A DNA stretch of 9,298 bases from an uncultured Ilumatobacter sp. (lineage in GTDB: Bacteria; Actinomycetota; Acidimicrobiia; Acidimicrobiales; Ilumatobacteraceae): positions 1 through 9,298 of the forward strand of contig CALAHA010000170.1 in the NCBI GenBank assembly GCA_937891565.1, written 5' to 3'. The stretch's first letter is position 1. Each line of letters begins with the position of its first letter. The position numbers and the translations under genes were made by a program. Shown here piece after piece: positions 1 through 5,505 of the stretch. The notes beneath the pieces are model-generated. The model did no database searches. It saw only the letters and a program-made list of their open reading frames with translations, and was not told the origin of the DNA.

Positions 1-409
1 CGGTTCCAACGGCGCCGGACCCGAGGCGGTCGACCCGACGGCCGCCAAACGCATCAATGCGATCGACGATCGCCTCGCCATCGACGAAGCGCTCGGTGAA
101 CTGAGCGACGACTTCAAAGCCGCTGTCGTTCTCCGTGACGTCGCTGACCTCGACTACGACGAAATCGCGGACGTCCTCCAGATCCCGATTGGCACGGTCA
201 AATCACGAATCGCTCGTGGACGCGCAGCACTCGCTGAATCACTCCGCCTGGCGGACCTGCTTAACACTCCGCACACTCTGCACACTCCGCACACTCCGCT
301 CGCCAGCGAGCATGACAGCGTGATGAACGCCACCGACCCCGTCACCGAAGAAATTCGCATCATCGGGAACCACGCCGCCGATCAGGAACGTCCAACAGAT
401 TCAACATGA
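1..409 (+). CDS. ECF RNA polymerase sigma factor, C-terminal part (5' end outside window)
   Basis: This is the 3' part of an extracytoplasmic-function (group 4) sigma factor, which directs RNA polymerase to stress promoters. The readable phase starts at base 2 and gives about 135 residues up to a TGA at 407-409. The segment from roughly base 60 to 240 is a region-4 helix-turn-helix: acidic lead-in ELSDDFKAAVVLRDV, then YDEIADVLQIPIGTVKSRIARGR, the classic -35-recognition helix of ECF factors. Region 2 lies upstream of the window. After the helix-turn-helix comes an unusual low-complexity tail of about 55 residues with Asn/His-Thr-Pro repeats. The stop overlaps the next start (ATGA), so the anti-sigma-like gene is co-translated with it. 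Position next to an anti-sigma gene and trxB/trxA matches mycobacterial sigM. The SigM identity is inferred from synteny; the ECF class is clear from sequence. Confidence 0.9.
   Translation, partial: GSNGAGPEAVDPTAAKRINAIDDRLAIDEALGELSDDFKAAVVLRDVADLDYDEIADVLQIPIGTVKSRIARGRAALAESLRLADLLNTPHTLHTPHTPLASEHDSVMNATDPVTEEIRIIGNHAADQERPTDST
264..299 (+). repeat. Four tandem copies of a 9-bp unit in the sigma factor tail
   Basis: Four head-to-tail copies of acactccgc (second copy acactctgc, one change) run without interruption. The unit is a multiple of three, so the frame is kept and the product is an NTP-HTL-HTP-HTP tract just after the region-4 helix-turn-helix. Copy-number change here would lengthen or shorten the tail without a frameshift. 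Confidence 0.9.
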
Positions 410-1359
410 ACGACGACCTGACCCTTCTTGCGAGCGCGTATCTCGATGGTGACACCACACCAGCCGAACGCGCCCAGGTCGATGGTGATCCCGCAGCGCT
501 CATGGAAGTGGAACGCCTCCGTCAGGTCCGGGCCGTGCTCAGCTATACCGACAGTGCACCAATTTCGACACGCGAGCGGCACCTTGCTGCATCCTTCGAG
601 GTGTGGGACCGATTGCCAACGAGCGAGTTCGGCCGTGACGCCACACCCGCGGGCGCTCAATCAGCAGCCGCAGCCGGACAGGCTTCAATCACGTCACCGA
701 CGTCAGTTGGCGTGTGGCGTCAACGCAACAGCAATCGCCTTCTCGTTCTTGCTGCAGGCCTCGTCGTCGTCCTCGGCGGTGGCATCGTGGCCCGAGGGTT
801 CATCTCTTCGAACAACAATGACAGCAGCATTGCCACCGATGCTGCCGCCACCGCTGACCAGAGCCTCAGCCCTCGCGCCGAACTCGAAGTCGAAGCAGCC
901 GACGAAACATTCAGTGACGCAGGTGACGCAGGTGCGAGCAAATTGATTACCGCCGATGCACCTGCTGCGCTGAACGCCGACACGCTCCTTGGTAACGAGA
1001 GTGAGGGTTCGCCAGATGAGGGTCTCGAAGTGCTGAGCAGTCCTGAAGATCTCGCTGTCTTCGCCAACGATTTGAACCGAACGACGCTTCTCGTCGGCAA
1101 CAACGGTATCGACGAAGCCGCAGCTGAGCCAACTACACAGAGCGATGCAACCTCCGACGCCAGCGTCCAAGCAGCCCCAGGCGACACGCCGTTCCCGCTC
1201 TGTGACCTCGTCACTCGGGTTGTGGGGCCGGCTCTTTGGGCCGCCCCTGGCCTCTCCGATGTGCCCGTGGTCGTCGGCATCGACGACGTCGCTGGTGAGG
1301 CCGTGGCCTATCAGCCCGACGACTGCAAGGTCACCGCTCGAACGCCGTTGCTGCGCTAA
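406..1359 (+). CDS. Single-pass membrane anti-sigma factor-like protein
   Basis: The 317-residue product probably holds the preceding sigma factor at the membrane. The ATG sits inside the sigma stop (ATGA), the usual arrangement of a sigma/anti-sigma pair. Residues 1-70 are a short charged helical cytosolic part (LLASAYLDGDTTPAERAQV, then EVERLRQVRAVL) that resembles an anti-sigma domain. It lacks the His-x3-Cys-x2-Cys zinc motif; this part has no cysteine at all. Residues 71-108 are an Ala/Ser/Thr-rich linker. Residues 111-133 (LLVLAAGLVVVLGGGIVARGF) form one membrane helix. Residues 134-317 would be outside the membrane: an acidic Ala/Asp/Ser-rich stretch, then a more ordered end with exactly two cysteines, C266 and C307, which could form a disulfide. 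Position corresponds to the mycobacterial anti-SigM gene. Function is inferred from context and topology; no strong domain signature is visible. Confidence 0.75.
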   Translation: MNDDLTLLASAYLDGDTTPAERAQVDGDPAALMEVERLRQVRAVLSYTDSAPISTRERHLAASFEVWDRLPTSEFGRDATPAGAQSAAAAGQASITSPTSVGVWRQRNSNRLLVLAAGLVVVLGGGIVARGFISSNNNDSSIATDAAATADQSLSPRAELEVEAADETFSDAGDAGASKLITADAPAALNADTLLGNESEGSPDEGLEVLSSPEDLAVFANDLNRTTLLVGNNGIDEAAAEPTTQSDATSDASVQAAPGDTPFPLCDLVTRVVGPALWAAPGLSDVPVVVGIDDVAGEAVAYQPDDCKVTARTPLLR

Positions 1360-1374
1360 TCATCACGCTGGCAT

Positions 1375-1396
1375 CTCAACGAACCTGCTTCGTGAG
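1375..1396 (+). terminator. Hairpin after the anti-sigma-like gene (weak terminator candidate)
   Basis: Arms CTCAACGAA (1375-1383) and TTCGTGAG (1389-1396) pair over 8 bp with one bulged A around a CCTGC loop. It begins 16 bases after the anti-sigma stop. No T-run follows, so termination is only a possibility; U-tract-free hairpins are common in high-GC actinobacteria. Confidence 0.3.
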
Positions 1397-1432
1397 GCGC
1401 GTAGGGACCACGGCGGCTATCGTTTGAGCCTT

Positions 1433-1756
1433 ATGCCAGGTAATCCGCTGACTGATCCAAACTGGGCCGATGAAACAACCGACACGGTTGTCCGATTCGT
1501 CGGCAACGTCCGCGACAAGGCAACAACGCCAATCGTCTACGCCGCCCGCGGTCTGGTCTTTGGGCTGATTGCACTGTTCTTGGGCGTGTTCGCCATCGTC
1601 ATCTTGCTTGTCGGTCTCTCACGCGGCCTGCAGTCGGCACTCGATTGGCAGTTCGCTCACGCTCGCTCGGTGTACATCAGTTACCTGGTAATCGGGGGAA
1701 TCTTCTCCCTCATCGGGCTGTTGTTGTTTAAGAAGCGCAACGCCAACGCTTCTTGA
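1433..1756 (+). CDS. Small two-helix membrane protein of unknown function
   Basis: The 107-residue product starts at ATG 1433 (MPGNPLTDPNWADETTD). I do not recognise a named family. Residues 1-35 are polar and probably cytosolic. Residues about 38-62 (GLVFGLIALFLGVFAIVILLVGL) and 80-99 (VYISYLVIGGIFSLIGLLLF) are strongly hydrophobic, and the protein ends in a positive KKRNANAS tail. With the positive-inside rule both ends would face the cytosol, with a short amphipathic loop (SRGLQSALDWQFAHARS) outside. The same frame is open upstream to 1145, but that stretch overlaps the anti-sigma gene and reads as out-of-frame coding sequence, so the ATG at 1433 is preferred. The ribosome site is weak (TTGAG at 1424-1428). 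It sits between the sigma/anti-sigma pair and trxB. Holin-like proteins share this size and topology, but nothing else supports that. Confidence 0.75.
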   Translation: MPGNPLTDPNWADETTDTVVRFVGNVRDKATTPIVYAARGLVFGLIALFLGVFAIVILLVGLSRGLQSALDWQFAHARSVYISYLVIGGIFSLIGLLLFKKRNANAS

Positions 1757-1782
1757 TCGTCCGGCATCGCTGCCGAAGCGTT
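1745..1782 (+). other. Inverted repeat spanning the stop of the small membrane protein
   Basis: AACGCTTC (1745-1752) is the exact reverse complement of GAAGCGTT (1775-1782). Inside lies a second stem, CGGCA (1762-1766) with TGCCG (1771-1775), around a TCGC loop. The two stems stack with a large left bulge. It ends 58 bases before trxB and has no T-run. It could be a weak terminator or a leader structure for trxB, or chance. Confidence 0.3.
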
Positions 1783-1830
1783 CTGGGCACCACAGGCGCC
1801 ATGTGCAACGATTTGCCCCTCATCACACCC

Positions 1831-1834
1831 GGAG
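1831..1834 (+). promoter_or_regulatory. Ribosome binding site of trxB
   Basis: GGAG lies six bases before ATG 1841. This is the clearest Shine-Dalgarno signal of the + strand genes and fixes the trxB start. Confidence 0.75.
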
Positions 1835-1840
1835 ACGCTC

Positions 1841-2836
1841 ATGTCCGAATCCACCGCAAGCACGCCTGACGTCCGCGACGTCATCATCATTGGTTCCGGC
1901 CCCGCCGGCCTGACCGCTGCGATCTACACGGCGCGTGCATCACTCGCTCCACTACTGATTGAAGGCGAACCGTCGAGCACGAGTGACCAGCCCGGTGGCC
2001 AGCTGATGCTGACCACCGAGGTCGAGAACTTCCCCGGATTCCGCGACGGCATCACGGGCCCAGAGTTGATGGCCGAAATGCGGGCCCAGGCTGAGCGCTT
2101 CGGCACCACGGTCATCACCGAGAAGGTGACCGACGTCGACTTCACCGTCCAGCCCTTCAAAGTCACCGCTCGTGACCAGGAATTCTTCGCCAAATCGATC
2201 ATTGTCAGTACCGGTGCCCAGTCGCTCATGCTCGGCCTCCCCGAGGAACAGCGCCTGATCGGTTACGGCCTCTCTACGTGCGCTACCTGTGACGGATTCT
2301 TTTTCCGGGGCCACGACATTGCCGTAGTCGGCGGTGGCGACTCTGCACTCGAGGAGGCAACCTTCCTCACCAAGTTCGCCGACAAGGTCACCGTCGTTGT
2401 TCGCCGTGACGAACTGCGTGCGTCGAAGATTATGCAAGATCGCGCCCGTGCCAATCCAAAGATCGAATTCCTTTGGAACTCCCAAGTCACCAAAATCCAC
2501 GGTGAGGAAAAGGTCAGCGGCGCCGAAATCACCAGCACTGTTGACGGATCGACCTCCGAACTGGCGATCACCGGCATATTCATCGCGATCGGCCACAAGC
2601 CAAACACTGATCTCTTCCGTGGCAAGCTCCACATGGACGAAGCAACCGGTTACCTCCAGACCGTGGCCGACTCGACCCACACCAATGTCGCTGGCGTTTT
2701 TGCCTGTGGCGACGTGCAGGATTCGGTATATCGACAGGCGATCACTGCCGCTGGCTCCGGGTGTATGGCGGCCATCGACGCGGAACGCTGGCTTGAAAAA
2801 GCACACGACATCGAGGCAAACGTTCCCAACTACTGA
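1841..2836 (+). CDS. trxB: Thioredoxin-disulfide reductase (NADPH, FAD)
   Basis: This cytosolic flavoenzyme reduces oxidised thioredoxin with electrons from NADPH (EC 1.8.1.9). The 331-residue length is normal for the low-molecular-weight bacterial type. FAD-binding starts at residues 14-24 (VIIIGSGPAGL), with the PGGQLMLTTEVENFPGF flavin-pocket segment at 51-67. The redox-active CATC is at 147-150 in the family context STCATCDG. The NADPH domain shows VVGGGDSALEEA at 162-173 and the phosphate-binding VVRRDELRAS at 187-195. FAD is capped by FACGDVQD at 287-294 and RQAITAAGSGCMAA. All catalytic elements are present. The ATG has a GGAG at proper spacing. trxA follows 137 bases downstream and is the physiological partner; position corresponds to mycobacterial trxB2. 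The C-terminal tail after residue 320 is the only non-conserved part. Confidence 0.98.
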   Translation: MSESTASTPDVRDVIIIGSGPAGLTAAIYTARASLAPLLIEGEPSSTSDQPGGQLMLTTEVENFPGFRDGITGPELMAEMRAQAERFGTTVITEKVTDVDFTVQPFKVTARDQEFFAKSIIVSTGAQSLMLGLPEEQRLIGYGLSTCATCDGFFFRGHDIAVVGGGDSALEEATFLTKFADKVTVVVRRDELRASKIMQDRARANPKIEFLWNSQVTKIHGEEKVSGAEITSTVDGSTSELAITGIFIAIGHKPNTDLFRGKLHMDEATGYLQTVADSTHTNVAGVFACGDVQDSVYRQAITAAGSGCMAAIDAERWLEKAHDIEANVPNY

Positions 2837-2862
2837 CATTCGCCCGGGCCAGCGCTGGTCCT

Positions 2863-2888
2863 GCCGACGAGGGAATGATCTCGTCGGC
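2863..2888 (+). other. Strong hairpin between trxB and trxA
   Basis: GCCGACGAG (2863-2871) and CTCGTCGGC (2880-2888) form a perfect 9-bp stem with an 8-base loop, beginning 26 bases after the trxB stop. No T-run follows. It is preceded by the 10-bp palindrome CCAGCGCTGG (2849-2858). Possible roles are partial termination, so that trxA is tuned separately from trxB, or protection of the trxB mRNA end. Which one is not decidable from the sequence. Confidence 0.55.
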
Positions 2889-2913
2889 CTCACGGTTGTA
2901 CTGAAGCGAACGA

Positions 2914-2930
2914 CAAGACAGTGGGTCTTG
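2914..2930 (+). other. Second short hairpin in the trxB-trxA gap
   Basis: CAAGAC (2914-2919) and GTCTTG (2925-2930) are perfect 6-bp arms around AGTGG. It lies between the stronger hairpin and the trxA ribosome site (GAAAGG, 2958-2963). It is modest in length and could be chance. Confidence 0.3.
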
Positions 2931-2973
2931 CGTCACACAGGGCAATGACCCGCATGCGAAAGGTTGCCTCCAC

Positions 2974-3309
2974 ATGGCAAACGGAATCACCAATCTCTCA
3001 ACCGCAACTTTCGACGAAGTCGTTGGGGCTGCAACTACCCCCGTGATCGTTGACTTCTGGGCTGAATGGTGCGGTCCGTGCAAACAGATCGCCCCGATCC
3101 TCGAAGAGATCAGCGCCGAATACGGTGAAAACATCGCAATCACCAAGTTGAATGTCGATGACAACCCCGACCTCGCCATGAAGTACAACGTCATGAGTAT
3201 CCCGACACTGCTCGTGTTTAAGAATGGCGAAGTAGAAAAACGTCTCGTCGGCGCCAAGAGCAAGGGCGCACTACTGCAGGAGCTCGAGGAATTCCTTCCA
3301 AACAGCTGA
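2974..3309 (+). CDS. trxA: Thioredoxin
   Basis: This small cytosolic dithiol oxidoreductase reduces protein disulfides (for example in ribonucleotide reductase and peroxiredoxins) and is re-reduced by TrxB. Its 111 residues form one complete thioredoxin fold. The active site is WCGPC at 32-36, inside VDFWAEWCGPCKQIAPILEE; the conserved buried Asp is D27 and the cis-proline is P77 in SIPTLLVF. The C-terminal half ends with the family VGAKSKGALLQELEEFL helix. The start is ATG 2974, with GAAAGG at 2958-2963. It is the equivalent of mycobacterial trxC, next to trxB. Its stop (TGA 3307-3309) overlaps the proposed CTG start of the following cwlM-like gene by four bases, implying translational coupling. 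Confidence 0.98.
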   Translation: MANGITNLSTATFDEVVGAATTPVIVDFWAEWCGPCKQIAPILEEISAEYGENIAITKLNVDDNPDLAMKYNVMSIPTLLVFKNGEVEKRLVGAKSKGALLQELEEFLPNS

Positions 3310-4289
3310 CCCCGTTCCCCCTCGCAGAGGGGCAACGCGGCGAACCAATCCGAGATTTGCAGCGCCGCCTCGGTGCCGCCGGGTATGCCCCGGTAGGTGC
3401 CGAGGCGGGCTTCTTTTGCGCGTCCACGATCGAAGCAGTGGCGCGCTTCCAACAAGCGCGTGGCCTCAACGTTGACGGCATCTGTGATGAACAGACCTGG
3501 CTCGCCGTGATCGAAGCAGGCCACCGACTTGGTGACCGCACACTGTTACTCAAGGCGCCCCAGCTACGCGGAGACGACGTTGAGGACCTCCAGCGGGCGC
3601 TCAACCACGTTGGCTTCGACTGTGGCCGCCCTGATGGCATCCTGGGGCCTGCCACGATCGGGGCACTCACCGACTTCCAGAAGAATTGTGGCCTCCCAGC
3701 CGATGGTATCTGTGGCCGTAAAACGGTCAAGATGCTCGACGTGCTTCGCCGGCAGAGTGGGTCGGGACCGGGTGTTGCGTCGATCCGCGAACATGAATCA
3801 GTGCGTACACCTACCTCGCTCGCGTCGTTGCGCATCGTCGTCGGTCAGTTTGGCGGGCTCAGCTCCGTAGGTCGTTCCGTCGCTCGGTCACTTCGCCAAA
3901 ACGGTGCGACAGTCATGTCCACCGACGAATACGAGGCCGGAGCGCAGGCGGCAGCGGCGAACCGCTTTCAGGCGACCGCTTACATTGGTTTTGAAGCCCG
4001 CCCAAACTTGTGTTGCGACATTTCCTATTTTTCCGTACCTGCATTCGTCTCTGTTGGTGGTCGTTCACTCGCCGCGCACGTCGTTCAACAATTCGAGCGC
4101 ACGCTCCCCATGGCGCCGACACTGCGCGGTATGCGACTGCCGGTACTCCGTGAGACACAAATGCCGGCCGTCCTGTGCTCTCTGGGCCCGGTCCGCGAAG
4201 TCCTTGACGCAACGAGCCTCATCACCCACGCCGTGGTCGAAGCTGCTCGGCGCTGGGGTGATGGTCCGCTGCCCATGCCCGACGTCTGA
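3306..4289 (+). CDS. cwlM: CwlM-like protein: two peptidoglycan-binding repeats plus degenerate amidase domain
   Basis: From the proposed CTG at 3306 the product has 327 residues (MTPFPLAEGQRGEPIRDLQRRL at the front, too conserved in pattern to be non-coding). No ATG, GTG or TTG exists in frame between the upstream stop (3219) and TTG 3357, and that TTG would cut the first repeat in half. Residues about 6-72 and 80-150 are two PG_binding_1-type repeats (PIRDLQRRLGAAGY...DEQTWLAVIEAG; DVEDLQRALNHVGFDCGRPDGILGPATIGALTDFQ). From residue 175 the pattern follows N-acetylmuramoyl-L-alanine amidase (Amidase_3), but the zinc positions are lost: GQFGG replaces GHGG, IGFEA replaces S-I-H-A-N, and AVLCSLG replaces L-x-E-x-G. 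There is no signal peptide. Mycobacterial CwlM is a cytosolic regulator of MurA after phosphorylation by PknB, so a regulatory role here is inferred, not hydrolysis. Confidence 0.88.
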   Translation: MTPFPLAEGQRGEPIRDLQRRLGAAGYAPVGAEAGFFCASTIEAVARFQQARGLNVDGICDEQTWLAVIEAGHRLGDRTLLLKAPQLRGDDVEDLQRALNHVGFDCGRPDGILGPATIGALTDFQKNCGLPADGICGRKTVKMLDVLRRQSGSGPGVASIREHESVRTPTSLASLRIVVGQFGGLSSVGRSVARSLRQNGATVMSTDEYEAGAQAAAANRFQATAYIGFEARPNLCCDISYFSVPAFVSVGGRSLAAHVVQQFERTLPMAPTLRGMRLPVLRETQMPAVLCSLGPVREVLDATSLITHAVVEAARRWGDGPLPMPDV

Positions 4290-4336
4290 GGCGCGAACAC
4301 ATTGTTCAGAGCAACAGGTAGGCAGATCAGCAGCCT

Positions 4337-4362
4337 CCTCAAGGTCGCGTTCGCGCGTGAGG
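4337..4362 (+). terminator. Hairpin in the cwlM-parB gap (weak terminator candidate)
   Basis: Outer arms CCTCA (4337-4341) and TGAGG (4358-4362) enclose an inner CGCG-TT-CGCG stem (4346-4355). It lies 47 bases after the cwlM stop and is followed by CTTTATCC, only a short T-run. It may end transcription of the + strand genes. It abuts the first DnaA box. Confidence 0.35.
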
Positions 4363-4364
4363 CT

Positions 4365-4543
4365 TTATCCACAGAATTTTCCACATGATGTGCGTATCCC
4401 TCAAGTGAATCTCCAAATTTGCCTCACGAGGAGTGACGAATCACGACCCTAATGCCACTTTAAGAGGTTTCAGGTCAAGATCACACGAAATGTGGGGACA
4501 AGTATCACCGTCATCCCCAACTGGAGGATGAACCTGTGGATAA
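4365..4543. other. DnaA-box cluster in the convergent cwlM-parB gap (oriC-like or DnaA-titration candidate)
   Basis: The 289-base gap between cwlM and parB contains no gene but several matches to the DnaA box TTATNCACA. Perfect TTATCCACA lies at 4365-4373 (+) and, as TGTGGATAA, at 4535-4543 (-). TTTTCCACA at 4377-4385 (+) has one mismatch. TGTGCGTAT at 4389-4397 (-) and TCATCCCCA at 4511-4519 (+) have two each. The first three begin exactly 12 bp apart. The gap is AT-richer than its surroundings (AATTTT, CAAATTT, ATAAATTA). The sites are read directly. The function, whether a replication origin, an auxiliary or titrating DnaA site, or a regulated region, is inference. Against an origin: every flanking gene points into the gap and would face the forks head-on, and the dnaA region is expected beyond the right edge. 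Confidence 0.65.
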
Positions 4544-4578
4544 ATTACACAGACGTAGTTCGTCTACGGTGGTGCGGT

Positions 4579-5505
4579 TCAACCAGACATCAGACGATAA
4601 ATCCGCTCAAGGTCTTCGAGATCTGCGAAATCAATCGTGACCCGTCCACGCTTCGCGCCCATCGTCACCGCCACACGCGTGTCAAGCCGATTCGCCAGTA
4701 ACTCTTCGAGTTCAAGGAGTCCTGGAGGGCGAAGCTGCGTCGCTGGCGTCAAACCCGCTCCATCGATCGGTGCCGTACCCGTCGCCACGTGTTCTGCAGG
4801 CACAACAGGCTCAGCCGGTGGCGACACGAGACCGCGAACGGCCTGTTCCATTGTACGAACAGTCCATCCTTCAGCTACCGATGCCCTTGCCAACGACTCC
4901 TGACGGGCCCGGTCAGGTGTGCCGAGAAGCGCTCGAGCATGACCCGCTGAGAGCTGGCCGTCTGCCAGCAGGCTTTGCACGGCCGGCGGTAGGCCCAGCA
5001 AGCGGATGGTGTTCGTGATAACCGACCGACTCTTGCCGACGCGAGTGGCCACCTGGTCGTGCGTCATCTCGAAGTCTTCGATCAGTTGCTGGAATGCCGC
5101 AGCCTCCTCAAGTGGAGTCAGATCCTGACGGTGTAGGTTCTCGACGAGCGCTTGCTCAACCGAACTCACGTCATCAGTGAGGCGAATGATCGCAGGAATA
5201 GTCGTCAGCCCTGCCCGCTGCGCGGCACGCCAGCGCCGTTCACCCGCAATCAGTTCATACTGGCCTTCCCCCTCTGGGGCCGGGCGAATCAGAATCGGCT
5301 GCAAGACACCCATTTCCGAAATAGAGGCCGCCAGTTCAACGAGGCCTTCTTCAGAGAAGTGCACACGAGGCTGGTTCGGGTTCGGGGCGACCGACGCCGT
5401 CGGAACTTCAGCGAAGATCGCGCCGTCACCTCCATCGGCAACTTCGCTTGCGGGAATCAAGGAGCTCAACCCCTTGCCAAGACCACTACGACGTGACACG
5501 AGCAT
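4579..5505 (-). CDS. parB: Chromosome-partitioning protein ParB
   Basis: This CTP-dependent DNA clamp loads at parS, spreads on the origin region and is moved by ParA. The 308-residue product starts MLVSRRSGLGKGLSSLIPA. Residues 1-19 carry the basic GLGKGL(S/G)xLIP motif that stimulates the ParA ATPase. Residues 34-130 are the ParB N-terminal (CTP-binding) domain, with the conserved GERRWRAAQRAGL at 88-100 and ENLHRQDLTPLEEA at 122-135. Residues 145-225 hold the parS-reading helix-turn-helix (THDQVATRVGKSRSVITNTIRLL; then LSAGHARALL). Residues 230-260 are a Pro/Ala/Thr linker and 262-308 the dimerisation end. The frame is open further upstream inside parA, but that stretch is not ParB-like. 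ATG 5505 has GAGG only three bases away; GTG 5499, two codons in, has it nine bases away, so the true start may be the GTG. Either way it overlaps parA, and the pair is one transcript. Confidence 0.97.
   Translation of the reverse strand: MLVSRRSGLGKGLSSLIPASEVADGGDGAIFAEVPTASVAPNPNQPRVHFSEEGLVELAASISEMGVLQPILIRPAPEGEGQYELIAGERRWRAAQRAGLTTIPAIIRLTDDVSSVEQALVENLHRQDLTPLEEAAAFQQLIEDFEMTHDQVATRVGKSRSVITNTIRLLGLPPAVQSLLADGQLSAGHARALLGTPDRARQESLARASVAEGWTVRTMEQAVRGLVSPPAEPVVPAEHVATGTAPIDGAGLTPATQLRPPGLLELEELLANRLDTRVAVTMGAKRGRVTIDFADLEDLERIYRLMSG

Noticed and set aside
720..1280. Open frame of 186 codons on the - strand opposite the anti-sigma-like gene
   Set aside because: Low-complexity Ser/Ala/Arg composition is typical of antisense shadow frames; the + strand gene has ATGA coupling and a membrane helix.
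1952..2893. Long open frame (313 codons) on the - strand opposite trxB
   Set aside because: It is the antisense shadow of a fully recognisable trxB, has no family-like motifs, and arises from the high-GC codon bias of the + strand gene.
2742..3524. Open frame of 260 codons on the - strand across trxA and the cwlM start
   Set aside because: It runs antisense through trxB, trxA and cwlM coding sequence and shows no domain pattern.
4491..4499. TGTGGGGAC as a further DnaA box
   Set aside because: It has three mismatches to TTATNCACA, too weak to count.
4492..4701. Small + strand open frame over the parB stop
   Set aside because: Its second half is antisense to parB and its first half contains the DnaA box at 4535; nothing protein-like is seen.
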